From NCBI RefSeq assembly GCF_014644435.1, contig NZ_BMKR01000054.1, positions 1-37,650 on the forward strand: a DNA stretch of 37,650 bases, given 5' to 3'. Origin of the DNA: Paenibacillus albidus (lineage in GTDB: Bacteria; Bacillota; Bacilli; Paenibacillales; Paenibacillaceae). A model generated the notes under the pieces. That model had not been told where the DNA came from and did not search any database. It was given only the letters and a program-made list of their open reading frames with translations. The position numbers and the translations under genes were made by a program. This document shows positions 8,497 to 16,969 of this stretch, one piece after another (position 1 is the first letter of the stretch; each line of letters begins with the position of its first letter).

Positions 8497-9045
8497 TTAG
8501 ATCACTTCCCGAACCAATCCTTCTTTTAAGCGGTCCAGCTGCAGAAGATGATGGCGATAGTGCATTTCAACAAGCAGAAACCATTCCTCTGCACACAGTC
8601 CACCCAATGACGGATGGGGCACAGTATTTTGTTTGGACGCTTGTATAAGACCAGGTTCTATCTCCTTCATTCTCTGGATCACAGTGTGTAACCCTTGAAT
8701 TAGCTGCTCTTTGCTTTCCGGCTGCTCCGGGGTATATTGGGGGGATGGCGGAACCTGAATACGAATCGGCGGGAAACTTCCCTGAGCAAATACGGCCGCA
8801 CCAGCTTCGGTTTTCCCCGCTGGAGTTACCTGGGGCTCTTCGCTTGGCACCAGACATTGATCCAGGTTACGAAGCTGCATATAAAGCGCCGAGTTAATGA
8901 GATGTTGCACCATCTGCCCGATGGACCACTCGTTGTCACTTGGCTTCTGCTTCAGCTGCTCCAGCGTAAATTGATCCAGTTCATGAATATAATGTGCCGT
9001 AGTTTCCTCAAATTGTTGTAACGCGTCCTTTGTTGCAATCATCAT
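8497..9045 (-). CDS. DinB-like four-helix protein
   Basis: A 182-residue member of the DinB/YfiT superfamily: a four-helix bundle with a three-histidine metal site. The visible pattern is an N-terminal helix, NEWSIGQMVQHLINS (first His) and a C-terminal EMHYRHHLLQLDRL (second pair). Many Bacillus-group paralogues are metal-dependent thiol (bacillithiol) transferases or have unknown roles. AAGGAG lies 7 bases before the ATG at 9045. It lies 10 bases from the convergent aquaporin stop codon. The upstream WYL regulator has its own terminator, so this gene is probably transcribed separately. Confidence 0.82.
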   Translation of the reverse strand: MMIATKDALQQFEETTAHYIHELDQFTLEQLKQKPSDNEWSIGQMVQHLINSALYMQLRNLDQCLVPSEEPQVTPAGKTEAGAAVFAQGSFPPIRIQVPPSPQYTPEQPESKEQLIQGLHTVIQRMKEIEPGLIQASKQNTVPHPSLGGLCAEEWFLLVEMHYRHHLLQLDRLKEGLVREVI

Positions 9046-9082
9046 GTATTAGCTCCTTTAGCCTATTTTTAACTAAGTATAC

Positions 9083-9117
9083 AAAAACGCTACTGACACC
9101 ATTATGTCAGTAGCGTT
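9083..9117 (-). terminator. Terminator overlapping the end of the WYL regulator gene
   Basis: A 15-bp perfect stem (AAAACGCTACTGACA and its complement) with a 5-base loop, followed on the minus strand by more T residues. The promoter-proximal arm contains the last codons and the TGA stop (9107-9109) of the WYL regulator. Confidence 0.8.
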
Positions 9118-10054
9118 TTAGCATTTTTTCAAGTTCGTCTCTAACCCGATCCCGGAAGGATTCCGGTTCCAGCACAACCACTCCGCTTCCCCAGCCAAGC
9201 ACCGCTTGCAGCAGCTCCTCAGGCTGTCGAACGCGAAAGGTCACCAGCAGCCCTTCCGGATGATCCTCTATAGTTTCTGTATAGAAGTTGTTCGCTTCCT
9301 TTACCTTATCGGCAATATCAGGTTGAACCTGGATCCGCACACGGATGTTGCGATCGTCTGGAGGCTGGTATACCTCCAAATGAAAATCCGCCGGCAGTTT
9401 AAATTTATCTTCCAGACAGATCAGCTCCATCATCCGGGACAACCGGAAATGGCGGATGTCTTGACGCAGTTCACACTTTGCGATGAGTACCCATGCCCCT
9501 TGAAACAGCACAAGCCCATAAGGAGCAACTGTACGGACACTTTGGCGGTTTCCATCAACTTCGGCGATTCTTTTGGAATAGCGGAACCTTATTTTCTTTT
9601 CCTCCAATATCGCCCGCCGGATCGCTTCCAGGTATGCCTTCTCTTGTACTTTCGCTATTTCTTCAGCGGATGCGAACAAACGAAAGCTCTTGCGAATCCG
9701 GAATGCCTCATCGCGGACCGGTTCCGGCAGGATGGCTTCAATCTTCCCTCTAGATGTTCGGGACTTGCTGCCATAGTAGTCATCAAACCGCTGCTCGATA
9801 AAATCTGTCCCGATGAGCAACGTCACAGCTTCTTCCACCGTGAAACTGACTGGCGGCAGAAAATAGCCTTCCATTAAGGAGTATCCCTGCCCTGGTGCCC
9901 CTATGACGGTTACACCCGCCTCACTCAAAGCCTGAATATCCCTATAGATGGTTCTCACGCTTGTTTCAAATTTAGCAGCCAAATCCTCTGCCCGCAACAC
10001 GTCGTTACGCTGCAGCTCAAGCACTATGGCTAACAAACGGTCCGTTTTGTTCAT
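9107..10054 (-). CDS. WYL-domain transcriptional regulator (YafY type)
   Basis: A 315-residue regulator with an N-terminal winged helix (MNKTDRLLAIVLELQ, then LRAEDLAAKFETSVRTIYRD) and a C-terminal WYL domain (VAPYGLVLFQGAWVLIAKC, DIRHFRLSRM) plus a WCX extension (FRVRQPEELLQAVLGWGSGV). The signature is WVL rather than WYL. WYL domains sense nucleotides or other small ligands. The frame stays open upstream to 10282, but the ATG at 10054 has GGGGGAGG 4-5 bases ahead and starts the canonical HTH, so the extension is not coding. It is divergent from the tandem glycosyltransferases; two direct repeats in the shared promoter region may be its operators. Confidence 0.9.
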   Translation of the reverse strand: MNKTDRLLAIVLELQRNDVLRAEDLAAKFETSVRTIYRDIQALSEAGVTVIGAPGQGYSLMEGYFLPPVSFTVEEAVTLLIGTDFIEQRFDDYYGSKSRTSRGKIEAILPEPVRDEAFRIRKSFRLFASAEEIAKVQEKAYLEAIRRAILEEKKIRFRYSKRIAEVDGNRQSVRTVAPYGLVLFQGAWVLIAKCELRQDIRHFRLSRMMELICLEDKFKLPADFHLEVYQPPDDRNIRVRIQVQPDIADKVKEANNFYTETIEDHPEGLLVTFRVRQPEELLQAVLGWGSGVVVLEPESFRDRVRDELEKMLKRY

Positions 10055-10076
10055 GCGGCCTCCCCCTCTCCGAAAG

Positions 10077-10137
10077 TATTTTGTGGTATGGTTCTCCGTG
10101 CTGTCCGTGTGTGCGTATTCCCTATTTTGTGGGTATG
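10077..10137. promoter_or_regulatory. Paired direct repeats between WYL regulator and GT operon
   Basis: TATTTTGTGGTATG (10077-10090) and TATTTTGTGGGTATG (10123-10137) differ only by one inserted G and lie 46 bases apart in the divergent promoter region. They are candidate binding sites for the WYL regulator. Confidence 0.45.
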
Positions 10138-10213
10138 CCGTTACCCTTACTTTCCGGTGACATATTTTAAATGGAGATAGGATGGATCCACTATGAATAA
10201 GGGGAGCGATGTA

Positions 10214-10951
10214 ATGGAAGCTGGCCCAAGGAACGCAACTATCAAGCAGGGAGTTTCCATTATAACCTGCACGAACCGCCACAGCTATCTAATGAACTTG
10301 TTTAATAATTACACCAGACAGAACTATCCGAAGAAAGAACTTGTGATTATTGTAAATAACGATAAAATATCTCTGGCCCCTTATCAACGCTTAGCCAAAA
10401 AACATAAACACGTACAAGTTCTCCGCCTTCCGGAGCATCTCTCTCTCGGGGCTTGCTTAAATTATGCTGTAAAGAAAACGAAATACAGCTTTATTGCCAA
10501 GTTCGATGATGATGATTATTACGCTCCCTATTATTTAACCGACAGCCTGCGGGCGTTGCATAAATCAAAGGCCGATATCATCGGAAAGCGGGCGCATTAT
10601 ATGTACTTGCGTGGTTCCAGGACGCTGATTCTTCGGTTCCCCCATGATGAGAACCGGACGGTCACCAAACTTCCAGGTGCTACGCTCTTTATGAAACGGG
10701 ATGTATTTAACAAGGTTCAATTTCCTAATCAAAATGTAGGGGAAGATGATTTGTTCTGTATTCGAAGCAAGCGAAAGGGGTACAAGGTTTATTCTGCGGG
10801 AAAATATAACTTTGTCGCCATCCGCAGGAAGAACTCCTCAGCCCATACGTGGATCATCAGCGATAAAGAACTGATTGCACACCACCGAACTATTCCCAAT
10901 GTTAAGAATTACAAGAAATTTGTTGGGCGTAAGCCCAAGGGGAGGCAATGA
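10214..10951 (+). CDS. Family 2 glycosyltransferase (tandem copy 1)
   Basis: A 245-residue GT-A glycosyltransferase. It begins with GVSIITCTNR, has the metal/nucleotide-binding run KFDDDDYYAP (Asp98-101) and the acidic GEDDLF motif (Glu177-Asp178-Asp179) that normally supplies the catalytic base. There is no membrane segment, so it is cytosolic. The ATG at 10214 has AAGGGGAG 7 bases upstream; an ATG at 10193 is possible but its site is weaker. The gene overlaps the next one, a paralogue with the same residue numbering, by 4 bases. Similar small GT2 proteins are frequent in Bacillus-group genomes; donor and acceptor are unknown. Confidence 0.85.
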   Translation: MEAGPRNATIKQGVSIITCTNRHSYLMNLFNNYTRQNYPKKELVIIVNNDKISLAPYQRLAKKHKHVQVLRLPEHLSLGACLNYAVKKTKYSFIAKFDDDDYYAPYYLTDSLRALHKSKADIIGKRAHYMYLRGSRTLILRFPHDENRTVTKLPGATLFMKRDVFNKVQFPNQNVGEDDLFCIRSKRKGYKVYSAGKYNFVAIRRKNSSAHTWIISDKELIAHHRTIPNVKNYKKFVGRKPKGRQ

Positions 10952-11670
10952 TGGCTGGGCCCTATTTAATGGGTGTGAGTCAAGGGGTTTCCATCATTAC
11001 CTGCACCAAAAGGCAGCAGTGCATGGACACCCTTTTTCATAATTACAACAGACAGAACTACCGGAATAAAGAACTGATCGTCGTACTAAATCATAGGAAC
11101 CTGAAGATTATGGATTATCTCAAGGCTGCACAATCCTATCCCAATGTCAGGATATTCAGTCTGCCGGAACAGGAGTCGCTAGGATTTTGTCTGAATTATG
11201 GAGTTCAATTATCTCAATACTCCCACATTGCCAAATTTGATGATGACGATTATTATGCTCCAGGTTACTTAAAAGATAGTATGCAGGCTATGGCACGGAC
11301 AAATGCCGATATTGTAGGCAAACGTGCTCATTATATGTATCTGAATGGTAAAAAGCTGCTCTTGCTTCGTTATTATAACAAGGCTGATCAGTACGTTCCC
11401 CTGGTACAAGGAGCAACTCTTCTCGTCAAACGGCAAGTATTCGGCCATGTCCGTTTTCCCGATCAAAATCGGGGGGAATGCGTCAAGTTTTGTTCCGACT
11501 GCCTGATGAAAGGCTTTAAGATTTATTCCGGCACCCCCTACAACTTCCTTGCCATCCGCAGACGGAACTCAAAAGATCATACCTGGATCGTAAGCGATAA
11601 ATATCTGTTAAGCAGCAAGGTGAAAGTACTGCGGGTGGGGAATGCAAGAAAGTTTGTCAGCCGGAATTAA
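10948..11670 (+). CDS. Family 2 glycosyltransferase (tandem copy 2, altered ED motif)
   Basis: A 240-residue paralogue of the preceding glycosyltransferase, colinear without gaps through residue 190: GVSIITCTKR, KFDDDDYYAP and IVGKRAHYMYL are all retained. The position of the catalytic acidic motif, GEDDLF in copy 1, reads GECVKF here (Glu177-Cys178-Val179), so the usual base is missing. It also has extra cysteines (FCSDC). The start is either the ATG at 10948, which overlaps the upstream stop, or the next codon at 10951, which is better spaced from GGAGG. It may be inactive, an accessory partner of copy 1, or use another residue. Confidence 0.82.
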   Translation: MMAGPYLMGVSQGVSIITCTKRQQCMDTLFHNYNRQNYRNKELIVVLNHRNLKIMDYLKAAQSYPNVRIFSLPEQESLGFCLNYGVQLSQYSHIAKFDDDDYYAPGYLKDSMQAMARTNADIVGKRAHYMYLNGKKLLLLRYYNKADQYVPLVQGATLLVKRQVFGHVRFPDQNRGECVKFCSDCLMKGFKIYSGTPYNFLAIRRRNSKDHTWIVSDKYLLSSKVKVLRVGNARKFVSRN

Positions 11671-11807
11671 CCTTGGAAGGCGTGCAGTTCGATGGAATAA
11701 ATCTATTTATTTATATTTCCTACGAGCAGAGCGGCCCAAACAAACAACGGTTCGTTGGCGAATGTCTATTTAGGCGCTGACCTGCTGCCTACTTCACAAC
11801 CAAAACA

Positions 11808-11853
11808 AGGGGATGTCCCATATAGCCCTTTCATGGCTTATGTGGCATCCCCC
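11808..11853 (-). terminator. Terminator-like hairpin
   Basis: Arms GGGGATGTCCCATATAGCC and GGCTTATGTGGCATCCCC pair with few mismatches around a short loop. On the minus strand it is followed by TTGTTTTGG, so it probably ends the gene at 11962-12825. The remaining bases from 11671 to 11961 show no gene. Confidence 0.5.
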
Positions 11854-11961
11854 CTTGATCATTTGTTAAAGTACGGAGGTGAAGTTTGGAACTGTAGGAA
11901 CGATAACGTCGGACCGGAAATCCAAACATTCACCGCAGTTACGCTTATGGCTGATATAGAT

Positions 11962-12825
11962 TTAATTCCGCCACCCCAAAATATGTGTGAAATACTGCAT
12001 ATTTCTCGTCAAAAATTCCGTATTGGAAAAAGAAGTCCGCTGAATTTGATTGCTCATGTCTTTCACAAATGCTTCCATACTGGATGTATCAACGCCAGCG
12101 AATCGGTTTTCTATTTTGGTGTTGCGTAAATCATTCTTAAGCCTGCCATTTTCTTCACTAAACCTCGTCTTCCATTCTTCGTTTTTGTTAGCTCTTAATG
12201 CAAATTGGATTAAGATGTTCCCCCAATCCCCTCCGTTCATAATGGCGTCACTTAATTGTTCATATGTCTTTGGTTCAAATCGCTTCATTAGTTCTCCCGT
12301 ACTGATATAGTCATCGGGAGCACCCTTAGGTTTTTCGTAAGGTGTAACATATGTAGCTTGGCCCGTTTCCGGATCTACGGTTCTTGTTTTGGCAATCGCC
12401 GCAATCTGCTGGATGGTAGACAAAAATTTGGAAGACTCTTCACCCGTCAAATATTTGTCGGCCAGGAACTTCGCTTGCGATAAACCCATCTCTAGCAAGG
12501 CGTCCCTTTCCTGCTCGTCCGATACAGAACCGTCTGGGAACATATTCGATTGAATTAACGTATAGACCGCTTTGCTGACCTCCGGCGATTTGCCTTTTAG
12601 AACACTCTGCAGCGATTCGTTAATTTCAGCTGTACCATAGTAATGTGCCGGCTGCATCTCGATGGCGCCAGCCGCTAATTCCCTGCCTTTTTGACTAATT
12701 TCAAGTAAGTCATAGGACTGTTTGGAGTCAGGCATTGTGCCTGTGTGCAAAGTGGCCTTTGTTGCCCTCCCCTTTACATCGTAAAGGTTAGGAATAGGAT
12801 TTGTCGAATATCTGGTAACCTCCAA
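11962..12825 (-). CDS. Conserved-looking protein of unknown function
   Basis: A soluble protein of about 287 residues that I do not recognise. There is no signal peptide or membrane segment. It is mostly helical and polar, with an ISQKGRELAAGAIE segment like the 'EIS..G..L' motif found near the start of many flagellar or secreted-accessory proteins of bacilli, a central helical part with FLADKYLTGEESSKFL, a 'YVTPYEKPKGAPDDYISTGE' linker and a polar C-terminal third. I prefer the TTG at 12825, which has GAGGTG 7 bases upstream, over a GTG at 12840 that has none. It stands alone between the glycosyltransferases and the second AraC regulator. The reading frame is long and opens with a proper site, so it is very likely real. 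Confidence 0.65.
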   Translation of the reverse strand: MEVTRYSTNPIPNLYDVKGRATKATLHTGTMPDSKQSYDLLEISQKGRELAAGAIEMQPAHYYGTAEINESLQSVLKGKSPEVSKAVYTLIQSNMFPDGSVSDEQERDALLEMGLSQAKFLADKYLTGEESSKFLSTIQQIAAIAKTRTVDPETGQATYVTPYEKPKGAPDDYISTGELMKRFEPKTYEQLSDAIMNGGDWGNILIQFALRANKNEEWKTRFSEENGRLKNDLRNTKIENRFAGVDTSSMEAFVKDMSNQIQRTSFSNTEFLTRNMQYFTHILGWRN

Positions 12826-12920
12826 TTTCTCACACCTCACATTTAATCTTTTCTTACTAATATCGGCTTATTCTTCCATATATTTGATAGTGCTTATCAT
12901 CATATAGCTCCATTAACATT

Positions 12921-13838
12921 TTAGAGAGTTGAAAGGGAATTACGCAGATGTTTAACATCACTCATCGGCGGACGTCCAAACATGCGGCCATACTCCCGGC
13001 TGAACTGCGAAGGGCTCTCATAGCCCACGCGAAAGCCAACATTCGCAGCTTCCAATCCATCCGAGAGCAGCAAGCGGCGTGCGGTCTGCAGGCGTATGGC
13101 CTTCTGATACTGCAGAGGGCTTATAGCGGTTACTTTCTTAAAATGCTTGTGTAAGGAAGAAGGACTCATGTTGACTTCCTTCGCCAATTCTTCGATCACT
13201 AGTGGCTTGGCATAATCGCGGGTAATCAGATGGATCGCTTTGGAGATGCCATGTGCATAGCTGCCGACTACGGCAAATTGCCTGATCAAAGCTCCTTGCT
13301 CGCCTTGTAATATACGATAAAAGATTTCACGTGTGATAAGCGGCGCAAGGTACTCCATATCTGCAGGCGTATCCAACAGTCTGACAAGCCGAAGCAGCGC
13401 ATCAAGCAGCGGAGGGTCAGATTGGCTCACCAATATCCCCCGTCCCGTTTTTCCATTATATTGAGAGGTACTTTTCTTGATAATATCCAGGATGACATCC
13501 GGGCTAATGGATAATTGAAGACTTAGATAAGGAAACTGCGGCGAGGCTTGCGTAATTTGCCCTATTACAGGAAGTTGCACCGAGGTGACCATGTAGGTTG
13601 TCGGATCGTACACATAATTTTCCCCAGCCAGCGTTGCTGTCTTGGAGCCTTGTGCGACCACGTATAAGGAGGGCCTATGGACTGTATGATGCAACTCGGA
13701 CAAATGGCTTGCGCACCTGAAGTAAAGTCCCGGCACAGATGAACCAAACGTACCGTCCGAAGACGCGTGGCGTTGAATCCGCTGAATGAGTTCTTGTAGA
13801 TGAGGAGAAATCTCAGAGGGGGGAGAAGACGAAATCAT
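12921..13838 (-). CDS. AraC-family regulator with AraC_N domain (copy 2)
   Basis: A 305-residue regulator, paralogue of the one at 6670-7593. The AraC_N half shows 'VHRPSLYVVAQGSKTATLAG' and YDPTTYMVTSVQLPVIGQI. The two DNA-binding units are IEELAKEVNMSPSSLHKHF and AANVGFRVGYESPSQFSREY. AAGGTG lies 8 bases before the ATG. It is divergent from a short-chain dehydrogenase, the arrangement commonly seen for this subfamily, so the dehydrogenase is the likely target. A 16-base box in the gap matches one at the first copy. Confidence 0.92.
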   Translation of the reverse strand: MISSSPPSEISPHLQELIQRIQRHASSDGTFGSSVPGLYFRCASHLSELHHTVHRPSLYVVAQGSKTATLAGENYVYDPTTYMVTSVQLPVIGQITQASPQFPYLSLQLSISPDVILDIIKKSTSQYNGKTGRGILVSQSDPPLLDALLRLVRLLDTPADMEYLAPLITREIFYRILQGEQGALIRQFAVVGSYAHGISKAIHLITRDYAKPLVIEELAKEVNMSPSSLHKHFKKVTAISPLQYQKAIRLQTARRLLLSDGLEAANVGFRVGYESPSQFSREYGRMFGRPPMSDVKHLRNSLSTL

Positions 13839-13901
13839 ACATGCTTCACCTTCCTTTCCGTAAACACTGATAGTGATGTTCTAATTATATGCACGCCGAA
13901 T

Positions 13902-13917
13902 AGGATCAGGCAAGAAT
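13902..13917 (+). promoter_or_regulatory. Box shared by both AraC loci (site 2)
   Basis: AGGATCAGGCAAGAAT lies between the AraC regulator and the divergent dehydrogenase, 105 bases before the latter; see the matching site at 7671-7686. Confidence 0.5.
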
Positions 13918-14021
13918 CGGACTTGATTGGTCTACCTGTTCCCATCCAATTCTACTTAAAATTTACTTGCAAGGCCAACAGAGAGCCTCGGCAAATAGAT
14001 TAAAGAAAGAAGGATTGGGCT

Positions 14022-14768
14022 ATGAGCTTGGGAGGAAATATGGAGAACAAAGTGGTCGTCATTACAGGGGCAAGCAGCGGAATTGGAGAAGCCACGGCAC
14101 TGTTGCTTGCCGAGCGCGGAGCAAAAGTTGTGCTTGGAGCACGCGGAATAGATCGCCTTGAAGCACTGGCAGCAAGTATTTCAAATGGAGGTGGTGAAGC
14201 TGTATATGCACGCACTGACGTAAGACGGCGCGAGGATCTGTGCAACCTTGTTACTTTGGCTTGCGAGCGGTACGGGAAGCTGGATGTTCTCGTTAGCAAT
14301 GCCGGAATTATGCCCATTTCCCCTCTCAGCGAACTGCGTGTCGAGGACTGGGAGGATATGATTGACGTTAATATTAAAGGCGTTTTGTACGGCATAGCCG
14401 CAGCGTTGCCCGTCTTTCACAAGCAGGGGTTCGGACATTTCGTGAACATCGCTTCTGTAGCAGGACATAAGACTGTGCCGAACCAGTCGGTCTACTCCGG
14501 TACGAAGTTCGCCGTCCGTGCCATCTCAGAAGGGCTGCGCCAGGAAGCTGGAGATAAGCTGCGCGTGACCCTCATTTCACCTGGGATTGTGCAGACGAAT
14601 TTCACGGATGGCATGACAAATCCCGCATTGAGAGCTCAACTCGCCGCCATTCGGGATAAACTGGCGATGACACCGGACGCGGTAGCCCGCGCCATTGGAT
14701 TCGCGATTGAGCAACCGACTGATATTGATGTGAACGAAATCGTAATCCGTCCGACTGCACAAGGGTAA
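14022..14768 (+). CDS. Short-chain dehydrogenase/reductase
   Basis: A 248-residue classical SDR. The cofactor motif TGASSGIG (15-22), SNAG (92-95), catalytic Ser145, Tyr158 and Lys162 (YSGTK) and the 'SPGIVQTNF' segment are all present. Arg41 after the second strand (GARGIDRL) favours NADP(H). Both the ATG at 14022 (AGAAGGA 7 bases upstream) and the one at 14040 (GGGAGG 4 bases upstream) are possible; the first is better spaced. It is divergent from an AraC_N regulator that probably controls it. The substrate is not evident. Confidence 0.92.
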   Translation: MSLGGNMENKVVVITGASSGIGEATALLLAERGAKVVLGARGIDRLEALAASISNGGGEAVYARTDVRRREDLCNLVTLACERYGKLDVLVSNAGIMPISPLSELRVEDWEDMIDVNIKGVLYGIAAALPVFHKQGFGHFVNIASVAGHKTVPNQSVYSGTKFAVRAISEGLRQEAGDKLRVTLISPGIVQTNFTDGMTNPALRAQLAAIRDKLAMTPDAVARAIGFAIEQPTDIDVNEIVIRPTAQG

Positions 14769-14778
14769 TGAATAGATA

Positions 14779-14834
14779 GGGGCACCCTTTGTGGGCGCCC
14801 CAAAAATAAAAAAAGAGCAGCACAAAGCCGCTCC
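14779..14834 (-). terminator. Terminator region between SDR and TerD-domain genes
   Basis: On the minus strand GAGCGGC / GCTGCTC pairs over a short loop (14815-14834) and is followed by TTTTTTTATTTTT (14802-14814), ending the TerD-domain gene. A second stem, GGGGCACCC / GGGCGCCCC (14779-14801), follows and may stop transcription arriving from the dehydrogenase. Confidence 0.75.
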
Positions 14835-14866
14835 TCATTTATAATGATGTTTATCAGTATCTGCAC

Positions 14867-16969
14867 TCAAACCATATATTCAGCCATAATTAACTCGATA
14901 TCGTATGGAGTAACTCCTTTTTCCACCGAATATACCGCATCGGCCTGATCGGCTGTATCTACTAATTCCCCTCTTGCCTTGGCATGGAGGTTGAATAAAT
15001 CGTGCAGATCCGGTTTACGTAAACCCGTCATGGCTTTGCCCATCAAGACCATCCCGCCTTGGTTCCCCTCTACATTATTGTAATAATGAGGGTGTCTGGT
15101 TAGAGAGAGATCTGTCCAGATGACCGTACGTTTCACCAGATCCAGGATGACGGGAATCGCAATCTGCGTATCGGCGGTGACATCGATTTTATTGGCAACT
15201 GTACTAGGCTCGAAGATTTCGCCGGAACCGGGTTTCTTACGCATCATCCAGCCCACAAAGCACTCCGGCAAGTTACAGTACGGTTGATTCGTGAAGGAAT
15301 GAAGGGTTGCCACAATATAACGTCCGCCATATCTGACAATGGAGGGAATGTACAGATCAATAAATTCGCACGCGCCTTGAGGTGCTGACACGATATCTCC
15401 GCTGTGGACGGCTTGGTATTTGGAGGACCGCAGATTCGTATAAGAAATATGCTCAACATACTGCCAATTGTGATCATACATGACAGCGGACAGGTCAATA
15501 TCTACACGGCCCGTGGGCATTCCGTTGACAGTCCCCTCTTTCCACCAGCTGAAGAATCGAAGGGTGTCCCCCTCCTTCATCGGCACCTGGCTTCCCCGAA
15601 CAATGGTATGCAGGGCTTTACTTGCCGATCTTTGGGAGAATGGCACATAATAGTCCTTCAATCGCTCATCCACATACACCTTCCCCAGAGGGGGCAGCGC
15701 GGAGAATCGCCCAATCAGCACTCGTTCGCATACTTCCACGAGGTTTTGGCATGCCTCTTCATCAATCCCCGGAAGCGTATGGGGAACAGCAAAGGCTTTA
15801 GCAACATTTCCTTTAGGAAAAAAAACACGCAGCTCACGCGGCTCATGGCGGCGGGCAAAATGGTTCTTCACCTGGAGCAATACAGGCGTTGATACTTGAT
15901 TCGCGACTTCGCCAAATGCCAGCACGACATACTCGGTGTGTTCGCTAGACCGTAATAATTGATCCAATCTTCTGGCAAACTCACCTGGACGCTGCATGAA
16001 CATATCGATCAAATTCCAGACCTGGCCATACTTAAATGCAAGCTCGACGCTTCCGTTAAAGGTCGTAAAGGGCTTGTTATTGCGTAATATATCAAAAGCT
16101 TCCTCACAGCGCATAAAACGATGCTTATACTCGGAGGGATGCAGGATCTCGCCTAATCGAATCCAGCGCTCCTTGTATCTCAGCATATCCTCCGTAATGG
16201 GATGACAACGTTCCAGCAATTCAAGCAGGAGTCGTCTCTCGCGCCGCTTAAATTTGCGGAAACGTGCAGCTTCAGCCAGACTGACATCGCCCTCCGACCA
16301 AGCCACAGCCAAACGAAGCACATCGGTTGCGGTTTTAAAATATCGTCCGATCAGCTTTGCATTAACCTTCTCATGCTTCAATAATGAAGCGACCACGAAT
16401 CCCACATTCTCTTTGAAAGGAATCTCGGACGGGAGAATCTCATCCATTGCTTCCGCATCGGCGAACTCTATAACGACATCAATATCTTTTTTGTCAGTCT
16501 CGGAGATGGAGCCTTTGGCCTGTATAAGCTGGTGAATCAGGGTATGAAACTCCTCTGTGCTTCCAAGATCAATTACTTTCAGGTTTACCCCATCCAGCAA
16601 GGGGGTTCTATCCGTAGCCTTCCCCTCTGGCAAATTCAAAGTAAGATAATGATCTATGGCATTCAGATAAAGCTCCGCAGCATCAGCCTGCATCACCTGC
16701 ACCGGGAAAGCGGGATACATCGGTTTGTATTCCACATGTGCACCTACCAGTACTTTTATATCGGCAATCAACTGATGATAACACGCTTCAAACTGCTCTT
16801 TGGATAAGGTACGCACGGCTCGCATCAATGGACGTGAGAACGTAAATCCAAGGGTTTCGATATTTTTGATGGCTGCTGCCAAATATGCCTCCGGAAGCCG
16901 GCCCGGCCCTTTACCTTCGTTTACAATCAGTTTATGCGCTCTTCGCAGATAGATAGTATTAATCATCAT
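14867..16969 (-). CDS. Large TerD-domain protein, MXAN_6230/SCO0854-like
   Basis: A 700-residue cytosolic protein. The C-terminal third (about 486-625) is a TerD-like stress domain: GRVDIDLSAVMYDHNW, HISYTNLRS, HSGDIVSAPQGACEFIDL and IPVILDLVKRTVIWTDLSL; its acidic DID cluster could bind calcium as in TerD. The first 480 residues are helical with a basic stretch at 236-247 (RFRKFKRRERR). Overall order resembles the MXAN_6230/SCO0854 family, described as having a RING domain; no cysteine pairs that could form a RING are visible in the expected region (110-140). The ribosome binding site is weak. It stands alone. It is probably a stress or envelope-response factor; biochemical role unknown. Confidence 0.62.
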   Translation of the reverse strand: MMINTIYLRRAHKLIVNEGKGPGRLPEAYLAAAIKNIETLGFTFSRPLMRAVRTLSKEQFEACYHQLIADIKVLVGAHVEYKPMYPAFPVQVMQADAAELYLNAIDHYLTLNLPEGKATDRTPLLDGVNLKVIDLGSTEEFHTLIHQLIQAKGSISETDKKDIDVVIEFADAEAMDEILPSEIPFKENVGFVVASLLKHEKVNAKLIGRYFKTATDVLRLAVAWSEGDVSLAEAARFRKFKRRERRLLLELLERCHPITEDMLRYKERWIRLGEILHPSEYKHRFMRCEEAFDILRNNKPFTTFNGSVELAFKYGQVWNLIDMFMQRPGEFARRLDQLLRSSEHTEYVVLAFGEVANQVSTPVLLQVKNHFARRHEPRELRVFFPKGNVAKAFAVPHTLPGIDEEACQNLVEVCERVLIGRFSALPPLGKVYVDERLKDYYVPFSQRSASKALHTIVRGSQVPMKEGDTLRFFSWWKEGTVNGMPTGRVDIDLSAVMYDHNWQYVEHISYTNLRSSKYQAVHSGDIVSAPQGACEFIDLYIPSIVRYGGRYIVATLHSFTNQPYCNLPECFVGWMMRKKPGSGEIFEPSTVANKIDVTADTQIAIPVILDLVKRTVIWTDLSLTRHPHYYNNVEGNQGGMVLMGKAMTGLRKPDLHDLFNLHAKARGELVDTADQADAVYSVEKGVTPYDIELIMAEYMV

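Noticed and set aside
10055..10282. N-terminal extension of the WYL regulator frame
   Set aside because: It lacks a ribosome binding site, would overlap the divergent GT gene, and the canonical HTH begins at the ATG at 10054 behind a strong site.
11755..12129. Plus-strand 124-residue frame
   Set aside because: It has no ribosome binding site and is mostly antisense to the gene at 11962-12825.
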